DNA of 9,170 nt from Thermoanaerobaculia bacterium. GTDB lineage: Bacteria > Acidobacteriota > Thermoanaerobaculia > Multivoradales > JAHEKO01. How positions within the stretch are numbered: position 1 is the stretch's first letter; each line of letters starts with the position of its first letter. The stretch is from contig JARFQS010000478.1 in assembly GCA_029287645.1 (NCBI GenBank), positions 1-9,170 on the forward strand. The letters run 5' to 3'. Of the stretch, positions 1-8,588 are shown piece after piece. The notes beneath the pieces were generated by a model that saw only the letters and a program-made list of their open reading frames with translations, made no database searches and was not told the DNA's origin. A program made the position numbers and the translations under genes.

Positions 1-77
<77 letters not shown>

Positions 78-120
78 GCGACTCGATTCGTCGGCAGCGT
101 CAGATGTGTATAAGAGACAG
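78..120. other. Illumina Nextera read-1 adapter with index-like segment
   Basis: Positions 88-120 match the 33-base Nextera read-1 transposase adapter exactly. Its last 19 bases (102-120, AGATGTGTATAAGAGACAG) are the Tn5 mosaic end used in tagmentation libraries. Positions 78-87 sit where an i5 index would be, but the P5 sequence expected outside an index is not readable and gives way to the C run. Genomic sequence therefore starts at 121. This is untrimmed library sequence, not a natural transposon end. Confidence 0.97.
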
Positions 121-474
121 CGACAGAAGCAGTGCCACCAGAGACAGGTTCCCCTGGGCCCGCAGTACCCAGGTGGCCAGTGCCGTGGTACCTCCCTTCC
201 GTCGCCCCTTCATGATCTGGAAGGCCTCGATGGCTCCGCCCAGAATGACCGCTGCCGACCACAGCAACAGAACGCCCAGCCACTTCCACGTTTCCAGGAA
301 GTACGGGGTCAGCAGTGCGGCCGCCGGCAGAATCAGGGACCAGGCCAACCAGGACCAGGGACTCGCCAGATACGGCTCGGCGGCCGCCTCGAAGTAGCGC
401 TGTACGGTCTCGAGACTGCGATCCTGCCCAGCGTCGAACGGGTCGGATCGAACGGGATCGTATTCGGAGGACAT
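121..474 (-). CDS. Unrecognised membrane protein, C-terminus cut off by contig end
   Basis: I do not recognise this gene. The genomic part encodes 118 residues from the ATG at 474. A polar, acidic N-terminus of about 37 residues precedes a Trp-rich stretch and at least two clear membrane segments (about 42-60 and 66-85). A basic loop follows (KGRRKGG, 89-95), and a third hydrophobic segment begins near 110 and is cut by the contig end. The reading frame appears to continue to a stop at 100, but the last six residues (LSLIHI) are translated from the Nextera adapter and must be discarded. The gene lies 62 bases after atpC on the same strand and could be cotranscribed with it, although a hairpin lies between them. 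The only Shine-Dalgarno-like run (GGGGGAG, 488-494) is rather far from the ATG, so the start is less certain than for the atp genes. Confidence 0.7.
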
Positions 475-487
475 GGGCGGACTCTAT

Positions 488-511
488 CTCCCCCACTGCG
501 ACCTGGGGGAG
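488..511 (-). terminator. Hairpin after atpC (attenuator, processing site or terminator)
   Basis: On the minus strand the arms CTCCCCCA and TGGGGGAG form a perfect 8-bp stem around an 8-base loop. It lies 25 bases beyond the atpC stop, at the end of the atp cluster. No T tract follows in either direction, so it is not a standard intrinsic terminator. It may instead stabilise the 3' end of the atp mRNA or attenuate the following gene. The second arm also contains the only ribosome-binding-like run before that gene. The stem is seen directly and its role is inferred. Confidence 0.5.
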
Positions 512-536
512 CCCACATCTCAGAGCTGGCGATTCT

Positions 537-935
537 TCATTTCGTCAAACGGAGCTGAGTCCGGGCCCTTTGAAGGGCCTTCTGACGTGCCTCGAAAGAT
601 GCGTCGTCGGTCACCGCCAGGGCGCGTGCGGCGTCCAGCTCGGAGTTGGCCTTCTGTCGGTCCAACTCCTCGGGTGTCCTGGCGTCCTCGGTCAGGATCG
701 TCAGCTGATCGCCGAGCATCTCCGCAAAGCCACCGTCCACAAAGAGAAGGTGCTTCTCTTCCGCGGTCTCGATCCTGAGCTGACCGATTCCCAGCTTGCA
801 CAGCAGTGGAGCGCGACCCTTGAGGATACCGACCTCTCCATCCCAGGCCGGCAGGGCCACGAACTTCGCATCGCATTCCAGCACCGCCCTTTCGGGGGTG
901 ACGACACTGCAGTGGAAGTTGTCGGAAAGTGCCAT
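537..935 (-). CDS. atpC: F1Fo ATP synthase subunit epsilon
   Basis: This is the rotor subunit of F1. It binds gamma and the c-ring and, in many bacteria, its C-terminal helices restrain ATP hydrolysis. The 132-residue product has the usual two parts. An N-terminal beta-sandwich (about 1-84) includes the family segment DGEVGILKGRAPLL (32-45), where the common form is GELGILPGHAPLL. A C-terminal helical hairpin (about 88-131) is rich in Glu, Arg and Ala. Length is normal for the family. The ATG at 935 is preceded by GAGGAG about 11 bases upstream, lying just after the atpD stop, with only 21 bases between the two genes. It is the last recognisable gene of the atp operon, followed by the hairpin at 488-511. 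Confidence 0.96.
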   Translation of the reverse strand: MALSDNFHCSVVTPERAVLECDAKFVALPAWDGEVGILKGRAPLLCKLGIGQLRIETAEEKHLLFVDGGFAEMLGDQLTILTEDARTPEELDRQKANSELDAARALAVTDDASFEARQKALQRARTQLRLTK

Positions 936-956
936 GGGCTTGTCTGCTCCTCGGGT

Positions 957-3330
<2,374 letters not shown>

Positions 3331-3342
3331 GGATACTCGAGC

Positions 3343-5055
3343 TCAACCCATCTTCGACTTCGTTGCGGTTGCGGCCTGGGCGATCACCTCGGCGACCTCG
3401 TCCGACATCACTCCGGTGTCCTTCAATTCCTGCAGTGCCTCCGGCTTCTGATCTCGGAGGTACTGCAGCAGGCCGGTCTCGAACTCGGGGACCCTGCTGA
3501 CCGGCAATTCATCCATGAAGCCCTTGGTGCCTGCATAGATGCTCGCAATCTGCTCCTCGATCGGGAACGGATCGTATTGCGGCTGCTTGAGCAGCTCGAC
3601 CATCCGATATCCGCGATCGAGCTGTCGCTGTGTCGACGCGTCGAGGTCTGAGCCCAGCTGAGCGAAGGCTTCCAATTCACGAAACGCGGCCAGATCCAAG
3701 CGTAAAGAGCCGGCGATCTTCTTCATCGCCTTGATCTGGGCGTTGCCGCCGACTCGCGACACGCTGATGCCCACATTGACCGCCGGTCGAACACCCGCGA
3801 AGAAGAGATCGGGCTCGAGATAGATCTGACCATCGGTGATGGAGATCACGTTCGTGGGAATGTAGGCCGAAACCTCGCCTTCGAGAGTCTCGATGATGGG
3901 CAGGGCGGTCATCGAGCCGCCACTATCCTTGAACCTGTGCACCCGGTACTGGTCCTTGTCGGACAGGCTCTCCAGCCAGGCTTCGGCACGCTCCATACCC
4001 TCGGGACGGAAGTACAACCCCGATTCACTATCCGGCCGGAATTCCTCTGAGAGTTCTTCACCGGCTGGCGGTTTGACGGCCACCGACCGGTCTATGGAGT
4101 CCGCCGGCGTGTCGGCTGGCACCACCGCGTACTCGTCGCGCAGCTTGACGGCCCGCTCCAACAGTCGCGAGTGGAGGTAGAAGACGTCTCCGGGATAGGC
4201 CTCACGACCCGGTGGTCGACGCAGCAGCAGCGACAGCTGGCGATAGGCCTGCGCCTGCTTCGAAAGGTCGTCGTACACGACCAGGGTCGGACGCCCTTCG
4301 CGGTACATGAAGTGCTCGGCCATGGCCGCACCGGCATACGGAGCGATGTACTGCAGCGGCGCCGGGTCGGAGGCGGAGGCCGACACCACGATCGTGTAGT
4401 CCATGGCGCCCGCTTCCGCGAGCTTCTCGACCACACCGACCACCGTCGATTCCTTCTGGCCGACCGCGACGTAGACGCAGACCACGTCGTCACCCTTCTG
4501 ATTGATGATGGTGTCGATAGCGATGGCGGTCTTACCCGTCCGGCGGTCACCGATGATCAGCTCACGCTGGCCGCGCCCGATCGGGATCATGCTGTCGATC
4601 GCCTTGAGACCTGTTTGCAGAGGCTCGTTCACCGGCTGACGGGCCGCAATCCCCGGAGCCTTGTACTCCAAAGGTCGCCGGTGCTCGGTCTCGATGACCC
4701 CCTTCCCGTCGAGGGGACGGCCCAGGGGGTCGACCACCCGGCCGATCAGCGGCTCACCGCAGGGCACGCTCAGCAGCTGTCCGGTGCGCCGCACCTCATC
4801 GCCCTCCCTGATGTCCAGATATTCACCGAAGATGGGAACGCCCACGGAGCCCTCTTCCAGATTGAAAACCTGGCCGAACTGTCCGTTGGAGAACTCCACC
4901 TGCTCGCCAGCCATGGCGTTGCTCAATCCATAGATCCGGGCGATGCCATCACCCACCTCCAACACCCGACCCACTTCGGAGAGATCGACCTCGTGTCGAA
5001 AGTTCTGGATCTCTTCGGTGATCACAGACGAGATTTCGTCTACCTTGAACTTCAT
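3343..5055 (-). CDS. atpA: F1Fo ATP synthase subunit alpha, with an internal insert
   Basis: This is the non-catalytic nucleotide-binding subunit of the F1 head. It supplies the arginine finger to beta. Walker A GDRRTGKT is at 169-176, [10 protein letters not shown] at 197-206, Walker B LVVYDD at 258-263 and the arginine finger Arg434 in SVSRVGG. The product is 570 residues, against roughly 500-515 for most bacterial AtpA. The excess is an in-frame segment at about 309-377. It lies between the helix [13 protein letters not shown] (293-305) and [12 protein letters not shown] (379-390), which are normally separated by only a few to about 15 residues. Conserved sequence resumes in the same frame, so this is an insertion and not a frameshift. 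The ATG at 5055 has AGGGG (5063-5067) 7 bases upstream and follows atpH by 40 bases. Confidence 0.98.
   Translation of the reverse strand: MKFKVDEISSVITEEIQNFRHEVDLSEVGRVLEVGDGIARIYGLSNAMAGEQVEFSNGQFGQVFNLEEGSVGVPIFGEYLDIREGDEVRRTGQLLSVPCGEPLIGRVVDPLGRPLDGKGVIETEHRRPLEYKAPGIAARQPVNEPLQTGLKAIDSMIPIGRGQRELIIGDRRTGKTAIAIDTIINQKGDDVVCVYVAVGQKESTVVGVVEKLAEAGAMDYTIVVSASASDPAPLQYIAPYAGAAMAEHFMYREGRPTLVVYDDLSKQAQAYRQLSLLLRRPPGREAYPGDVFYLHSRLLERAVKLRDEYAVVPADTPADSIDRSVAVKPPAGEELSEEFRPDSESGLYFRPEGMERAEAWLESLSDKDQYRVHRFKDSGGSMTALPIIETLEGEVSAYIPTNVISITDGQIYLEPDLFFAGVRPAVNVGISVSRVGGNAQIKAMKKIAGSLRLDLAAFRELEAFAQLGSDLDASTQRQLDRGYRMVELLKQPQYDPFPIEEQIASIYAGTKGFMDELPVSRVPEFETGLLQYLRDQKPEALQELKDTGVMSDEVAEVIAQAATATKSKMG
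3925..4131 (-). other. Insert of about 60 residues inside AtpA
   Basis: This segment encodes AtpA residues 309-377. It is acidic and proline-containing ([34 protein letters not shown]) and replaces the short loop before the GSLTALP strand. The part at about 354-366 looks helical. Arg434 corresponds to E. coli Arg376, which gives a net offset of 58 residues. I infer that it is a surface extension of the nucleotide-binding domain. I know of no function for it. Confidence 0.75.
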
Positions 5056-5095
5056 CGCGTTACCCCTGAATCAATTGGCACGGCTACGGCTCTCG

Positions 5096-5713
5096 CTACT
5101 CACTCGACGATCCCACGAAGTAGGTCTCGTCCTTCCTGCTCTCCATCGATGCCCTGTCCAGAAACCGCGCTTCGAGCTGTCGCAGCTCTTTGGCCACACT
5201 GGAATCGATCTTCTGGTCCCCGACCAGGAGGATCATGCCGCCGATGAGCGTCTCGTCGACGGTCTCCATCAAAGAGGCCTCGCGGCCCGTGAACCGGGAG
5301 GTCGCCTCCAGCAACTGCTGGCGCAGGCTCTCGGACAGGGCGACGGCAGTTCGAACCGTCACCGTGATCCGCCCGGTGCGCTCCTCGAATTCCTGCCGAT
5401 AAGCCTCTGCCAGCGCCCGAACCAGCCCGGAGCGACCTTTCCTGTTCATCACCTGCAAGGTGTCCAGCAGAATCTCGCTCATCTGACCCGCGAACAACCG
5501 GTCGAGCATCTGCTGCCGCTCTCCGATCTCTACCAGAGGAGAGGTCAGGAAGTTCTCGAGAGCGGGCTCTTTGTCGAGCTGCTTCACGAGCTCTTCGAGC
5601 TCTTCCTGGAGGCTCTCCGCGGCACCCTGCTGCTCGGCCAGCGCGAACGCCGACCGCGCATAGATGCGGGCCACAGCGATCTCCTGCTCGTTCGGTCTGG
5701 GTGATTCGCTCAC
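5096..5713 (-). CDS. atpH: F1Fo ATP synthase subunit delta (OSCP)
   Basis: This stator subunit ties the b-subunit peripheral stalk to the top of the alpha3beta3 head. The 205-residue product is slightly longer than the usual 175-185 because of extra residues at both ends. It has the N-terminal helical bundle (about 11-115, starting EIAVARIYARSAFALAEQ) and the C-terminal OSCP signature DETLIGGMILLVGDQKIDSS (153-172). The start is a GTG at 5713, 7 bases after the atpF stop. No other start in this region leaves the conserved N-terminus intact. The ribosome-binding sequence is weak, so coupling to atpF translation is likely (inference). A 40-base gap leads to atpA. Confidence 0.96.
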   Translation of the reverse strand: MSESPRPNEQEIAVARIYARSAFALAEQQGAAESLQEELEELVKQLDKEPALENFLTSPLVEIGERQQMLDRLFAGQMSEILLDTLQVMNRKGRSGLVRALAEAYRQEFEERTGRITVTVRTAVALSESLRQQLLEATSRFTGREASLMETVDETLIGGMILLVGDQKIDSSVAKELRQLEARFLDRASMESRKDETYFVGSSSE

Positions 5714-5720
5714 GAGATCT

Positions 5721-6305
5721 TCAGTTCCGGTCCTGCCGGTTCAACTCTTCAATGGACTCTTGGATCAGGCGCTCGTGATCCTGGGAAGACAGCTCCCGCT
5801 TGAGCACCTTTCCTGCGATGTCGGTGGCCAACTCGGCGCTGGTCGCATAGAGATCCTTGATGGCCGATTGCCTGGCCAGGTCGATCTCCCGCTTGGCTCG
5901 GTCCAGCATCTTGTCGGCCTCTGTCCGCGCCGTCTCTTCGATGCGAGCCTTGGCCTTGTCGGCTTCCTGACGCCCTTGCTCGACGATCTTCGTCGCCTCG
6001 GTGGTGGCCTCTTGCAGCCTCGACTCGTATTCCTGCAGCCGAGCTTCCGCCGCCTCGCGATCGTTCTTGGCTTCCTGCAGAGAATTGCGAATGAACTGCT
6101 CTCGTTGCTGCAGGGCATTCAGCAGGGGCCCCCAGGCGAACTTACCCAGGACGACAATCACCAGAACGAAGATCACCAGCGTCCAGATGGCGTTGCCGAC
6201 ATCTCCGGCGAAGAGATTCACCTCCCCACCGCCCTCGGACGCCCACGCCAGGTTCGAGAACAACAATCCCGCAATCGCGGTACTCAGCCAGACTCGTCGC
6301 ATCAT
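5721..6305 (-). CDS. atpF: F1Fo ATP synthase subunit b, with signal peptide
   Basis: This is the peripheral-stalk subunit anchoring the stator in the membrane. The 194-residue product has an apparent cleavable signal peptide (about 1-22, MMRR...LAWA before SEGGGE). The real membrane anchor follows (about 37-58, ending LGKFAWGPLL). A long charged coiled coil (about 65-190) has the usual Glu/Arg/Lys/Ala pattern. Only one b-type gene is present, so a b homodimer is expected, not a b/b' pair. A very good ribosome-binding site (GAGGTGAT, 6312-6319) lies 6 bases before the first of two adjacent ATG codons. The gene follows atpE after a 118-base structured gap and precedes atpH by 7 bases. Signal peptides on b subunits occur in several phyla. 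That this one is cleaved is inference. Confidence 0.95.
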   Translation of the reverse strand: MMRRVWLSTAIAGLLFSNLAWASEGGGEVNLFAGDVGNAIWTLVIFVLVIVVLGKFAWGPLLNALQQREQFIRNSLQEAKNDREAAEARLQEYESRLQEATTEATKIVEQGRQEADKAKARIEETARTEADKMLDRAKREIDLARQSAIKDLYATSAELATDIAGKVLKRELSSQDHERLIQESIEELNRQDRN

Positions 6306-6311
6306 GGTCGT

Positions 6312-6319
6312 ATCACCTC
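6312..6319 (-). promoter_or_regulatory. Strong ribosome binding site of atpF
   Basis: GAGGTGAT is fully complementary to the usual 16S rRNA 3' end and lies 6 bases before the ATG at 6305. It is the strongest such site in the operon and lies at the end of the structured atpE-atpF gap, which fits independent translation initiation for atpF. Confidence 0.65.
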
Positions 6320-6326
6320 ACTAACC

Positions 6327-6400
6327 GGCTGGCTCCTGCTCGAAGGGGCGTCGCTCGACCCGACTCCGGGTCCGATCCGACGACCGCGAGCTCGCCAGCC
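6327..6400 (-). other. Nested RNA stem-loops between atpE and atpF
   Basis: The 118-base atpE-atpF gap can fold into three nested perfect stems. The outer stem is 7 bp (6327-6333 with 6394-6400, GGCTGGC/GCCAGCC). The middle stem is 5 bp (6349-6353 with 6378-6382, CGTCG/CGACG). The inner stem is 6 bp (6357-6362 with 6367-6372, GACCCG/CGGGTC) and closes a 4-base loop. No T tract follows, so it is not an ordinary terminator. Protection or processing of the atpE mRNA is a possible role (inference). I see no short gene or convincing tRNA here. Confidence 0.45.
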
Positions 6401-6423
6401 ATTCGGCTACTCTGCCAGTCGAA

Positions 6424-6759
6424 TCAAAAGACGGCGAGCAGCGTCACCACGACCGCGAACAGGGTCGCACCTTCGATCAGCGCGGCGGTAATGATCATGG
6501 CCGTGTTGATCTGGCCGGCGGCTTCGGGCTGGCGGGCCATGGACTCCACGGCGCTGGCGCCAATCCTCGAGATACCCGCTGCACCGCCCATGATGACCAG
6601 TCCGGCACCGATGGCGCCGCCCAGCTTGCGTGCACCGTCCGTCGTCAGAAAGGTCGCACCTTCAGCCGCACCTTCGGCAGCGAAGGCGGCCGGAGTGAAC
6701 ATCAGGACGAGCCCGGCAACCATCAGACCCAGCGCAATTTTCGAGAACCTTTTGCTCAT
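6424..6759 (-). CDS. atpE: F1Fo ATP synthase subunit c, with signal peptide
   Basis: This is the proteolipid of the rotor ring, which carries ions through Fo. The 111-residue product is longer than the usual 70-90 because it starts with an apparent signal peptide (about 1-27, MSKRF...PAAFA before AEG). Two membrane helices follow (about 46-72 and 86-109), joined by the conserved loop ARQPEA (75-80). Glu96 in ALIEGATLF is the ion-binding carboxylate. The next residue is Gly, and the Gln and Ser/Thr ligands of sodium-type c subunits are not apparent, so proton use is more likely. The helix-1 glycine motif is partly replaced (Gly58, Ala60, Gly62, Ser64). GAGGGG precedes the ATG at 6759 by about 10 bases. 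The gene stands between the two longest gaps inside the operon. Confidence 0.96.
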   Translation of the reverse strand: MSKRFSKIALGLMVAGLVLMFTPAAFAAEGAAEGATFLTTDGARKLGGAIGAGLVIMGGAAGISRIGASAVESMARQPEAAGQINTAMIITAALIEGATLFAVVVTLLAVF

Positions 6760-6919
6760 TGGAAACGTTCCCCTCGTTACTTTGACGACCGTGCGGGGGC
6801 GGTCGCCGGTTCGCTATCGCCTGCGCCGAGAGGCGCCTGAAGCCCAAGTACCCCGCTTGTCCATGGGGCTGGCGAAGTGTGTCGTTGCTTCTATCAATTC
6901 TGCGAACGCCTGAGAGATA
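6760..6919 (-). other. atpB-atpE intergenic region with two small hairpins
   Basis: This 160-base gap, the longest within the operon, contains no gene I can support. On the transcribed strand it can form two small stems. One is GCGCC/GGCGC around a 4-base loop (6823-6836). The other is CGACC/GGTCG around a 10-base loop (6786-6805), close to the atpE ribosome-binding site. Neither has a following T tract. A role in mRNA processing or in raising atpE translation is only a suggestion. Confidence 0.35.
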
Positions 6920-7783
6920 TCAGACGTGCGCCTCTTCATGATGCTCCTCATCGTGGTGGAAGACGATGGACATACCGATAAACAGCGTCGTCAGGAAGGT
7001 GAAGATAAACGCCTGCAAGAAGGCGACGAAGATCTCGAGCATGCTGATGGCGACACTACCCAGAACGACAGGCACGGCGACCGCAAAGCCGACAGCTGCA
7101 CCAGCGGCCGCGCCGGCACTCATAATGAAGCCCAGCAAGACGGCCAAGAGAGTGTGGCCCGCAACCATGTTGGCGAAGAGCCGCACCGCCAGGGCAAACG
7201 TCTTGGCGAGCATGCCCAGCAGCTCCACGGGCACCAGGATCGGCGCCAACCAGAGAGGTCCCGGGCACAGATGGGCGAGGAAGTCCTTGCCGCCGATCCG
7301 CAGGCCATTGAAGACCATCATCAGCAGAGTGGTGATCGCCAGGGTAGCCGTGACCCAGATATTCGAGGTCGCGGTGCCACCGATCGGCCAGTGACTGACC
7401 AGTTGGGTCACCGGAGCCAGCGGGATCAATCCCAGCAGGTTCATGGTCAGAATGAAGAAAAAGACGCTCCAGATGTACTTGATGAAGCGATCGGTGTAGG
7501 GCCCGAGGGCCGGCTCGGCTACCTCCTTGCGAAGGTACTGGCAGATGGTCTCGATCAAGTTGGCGAACCCGGTCGGGACCATGCCCTCCAGCGACGGGTC
7601 GTCCTTGCGCCGGAACAGCGGCGGCAGAAAGATCATGAGAAGCAGACCCGCACCGAGGATCATGGCGATATGGTCGCTCATCACCGTGATCTCTCCTTGC
7701 GGAGTCAGGGGGCCCATGTCGGCCGGCACCGTCTTGATGGGGTGCTGAACGACGTGACTTAGAGGATTCGAGCCGGCTGCCAT
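6920..7783 (-). CDS. atpB: F1Fo ATP synthase subunit a
   Basis: This is the stator channel subunit of Fo, providing the half-channels next to the c-ring. From the chosen ATG the product is 287 residues. Membrane segments lie at about 37-56, 103-127, 141-160, 175-199, 203-240 and 243-275. The essential arginine is Arg201 in ALAVRLFANMVAGH, equivalent to E. coli Arg210. The last conserved helix contains ISMLEIFVAFLQAFIFTFL (246-264) with Gln257. The C-terminus is rich in His and Glu (HHDEEHHEEAH, 276-286). The open frame extends upstream to 8059, but that part overlaps atpI and has no family similarity. The ATG at 7783 starts the conserved protein, lies 17 bases after the atpI stop, and has GGTGAGG upstream overlapping that stop. 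Confidence 0.96.
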   Translation of the reverse strand: MAAGSNPLSHVVQHPIKTVPADMGPLTPQGEITVMSDHIAMILGAGLLLMIFLPPLFRRKDDPSLEGMVPTGFANLIETICQYLRKEVAEPALGPYTDRFIKYIWSVFFFILTMNLLGLIPLAPVTQLVSHWPIGGTATSNIWVTATLAITTLLMMVFNGLRIGGKDFLAHLCPGPLWLAPILVPVELLGMLAKTFALAVRLFANMVAGHTLLAVLLGFIMSAGAAAGAAVGFAVAVPVVLGSVAISMLEIFVAFLQAFIFTFLTTLFIGMSIVFHHDEEHHEEAHV

Positions 7784-7800
7784 GGTTGTTTCTGCCTCAC

Positions 7801-8208
7801 CTAGTTCTCTCGGGTCCTGGCTAGAACGAACAACACGTCGACAATCAAGAGAATCATGTAGCTGATTCCCACCCAGAGCAAGAACGCCTTGGGAGCCACC
7901 AGGCCGCTCAGCACCGCAGCCAAGGCACCCATGAGCGTCAGTCCCATTCTGATCGCCAGCGACAACAGGGCGGCAATGCCCTGATCCCGAGGCGCCCGAG
8001 GCCCAAATGCGACCTGCGGAAGACCACCGACGACGGCGGCCACCAGGCTCAGCCCACAACCCAGAAGCATGCCGTTCGTCGCTTCAGACCCACCGAGGTT
8101 GCGAGTCGGTACCCATCCGATGAGCAGCAATCCTGCAACCACTGCCACCATCAGGAGCACGAAACGCAAGTAGGAGCGGCTCGAAGCCGACCACCCGGTC
8201 TCAGGCAT
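7801..8208 (-). CDS. atpI: AtpI-like ATP synthase accessory membrane protein
   Basis: This is a small four-helix membrane protein of the type encoded first in many atp operons. AtpI proteins are associated with c-ring assembly and stability and, in some bacteria together with AtpZ, with divalent cation supply. The 135-residue product has hydrophobic segments at about 13-32, 43-63, 80-101 and 107-130, with Arg87 inside the third. Its length matches E. coli AtpI (126). The call rests on position, length and topology more than on a diagnostic motif, because this family is poorly conserved. The ATG at 8208 overlaps the end of atpZ by 8 bases, and GGGAAGG lies about 8 bases upstream inside atpZ, so the two are probably translated together. 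Confidence 0.82.
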   Translation of the reverse strand: MPETGWSASSRSYLRFVLLMVAVVAGLLLIGWVPTRNLGGSEATNGMLLGCGLSLVAAVVGGLPQVAFGPRAPRDQGIAALLSLAIRMGLTLMGALAAVLSGLVAPKAFLLWVGISYMILLIVDVLFVLARTREN

Positions 8209-8446
8209 CCGAATCGCCTTCCCGTTCCCGACCTCGGTCTGTCGATCGTCTCTGCGAGAGCAGGGTGGCGCGGATCAAGTTGTACATACCGCCCACCAGC
8301 CCCAGCAGGGACCCGATCAACAGTCCGAGCGCTGGGTTTCCGTAGTACTTGCCTACCCAGTAGCCCACCAGGGCAAAGCCGGCGACCGCACCTGCCAGCT
8401 CGAACCCGAGACCGGCCAACCGTGTCGACGCTCGCCGTTTGCGCAT
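8201..8446 (-). CDS. atpZ: AtpZ/AtpI-family accessory protein (ATPase gene 1 type)
   Basis: This is a short two-helix membrane protein opening the atp operon. From the ATG at 8446 it has 81 residues: a basic N-terminus, two helices (about 11-33 and 39-59) and a charged tail. The glycine spacing GFELAGAVAGFALVGYWVGK (14-33) followed by GLLIGSLLGLVGGMYNLIR (41-59) is typical of the AtpZ family. Members partner AtpI in c-ring assembly or magnesium/calcium handling in some bacteria. The frame is also open to a GTG at 8545, but the extra 33 residues look unlike the family. That GTG would also lie only a few bases after the predicted transcription start and has no ribosome-binding site. The site before 8446 is weak too, so the start is the least certain of the atp genes. 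Confidence 0.83.
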   Translation of the reverse strand: MRKRRASTRLAGLGFELAGAVAGFALVGYWVGKYYGNPALGLLIGSLLGLVGGMYNLIRATLLSQRRSTDRGREREGDSDA

Positions 8447-8558
8447 GGGCTTCGGAGCTCTCGAAGGACCGATTGCTCTGTCAAGGAATCCACAGCCCGG
8501 GACCGACCGCAATCCATCCCTCTCGTCGGCGCGAGCTGACTCCACTCGGAGCCGGCGT

Positions 8559-8588
8559 AGTGTAGCAACCCCTACTTGCCATTTTCAA
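8559..8588 (-). promoter_or_regulatory. Probable sigma-70 promoter of the atp operon
   Basis: On the minus strand TTGAAA (8583-8588, 5 of 6 consensus bases) is followed after 18 bases by TACACT (8559-8564, 4 of 6). TGC directly before the -10 box makes an extended -10 element. The expected transcription start near 8552 gives a leader of about 105 bases before atpZ. The promoter sits 21 bases after the stop of the lipoprotein gene and ahead of the whole atp cluster, where an operon promoter should be. The match is by eye and assumes a standard housekeeping sigma factor. Confidence 0.5.

Noticed and set aside
102..120. Tn5 mosaic end as a natural transposon end
   Set aside because: It is joined to the full Illumina read-1 adapter and a homopolymer at the contig edge, with no transposase, so it is library sequence.
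104..558. Plus-strand frames starting at 104 (MCIRD...) and 106 (MYKRQ...)
   Set aside because: Their start codons lie inside the Nextera mosaic end, so the N-termini are adapter translations. The rest is antisense to the truncated membrane protein.
4171..5247. Long plus-strand frame of 358 codons
   Set aside because: It is antisense to atpA and atpH. His/Asp/Arg-rich composition without motifs is typical of shadow frames opposite GC-rich genes.
6306..6423. tRNA-like appearance of the atpE-atpF gap (a D-arm-like TAGCCGAATGGCTGGC)
   Set aside because: No proper T-arm consensus, anticodon arm or acceptor pairing could be assembled. The nested stems explain the pairing better.
6662..6847. Short minus-strand frame across the atpB-atpE gap
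   Set aside because: Most of it overlaps atpE in another frame, it has no clear ribosome-binding site, and the Arg/Pro-rich peptide resembles chance translation.
7784..8059. N-terminal extension of atpB by 92 codons
   Set aside because: It overlaps atpI, reads as low-complexity Gly/Arg/Ser without family similarity, and the ATG at 7783 has a ribosome-binding sequence and starts the conserved region.
8447..8545. 33-residue N-terminal extension of AtpZ from GTG 8545
   Set aside because: It has no ribosome-binding site, starts only a few bases after the predicted transcription start, and does not look like the family's N-terminus.
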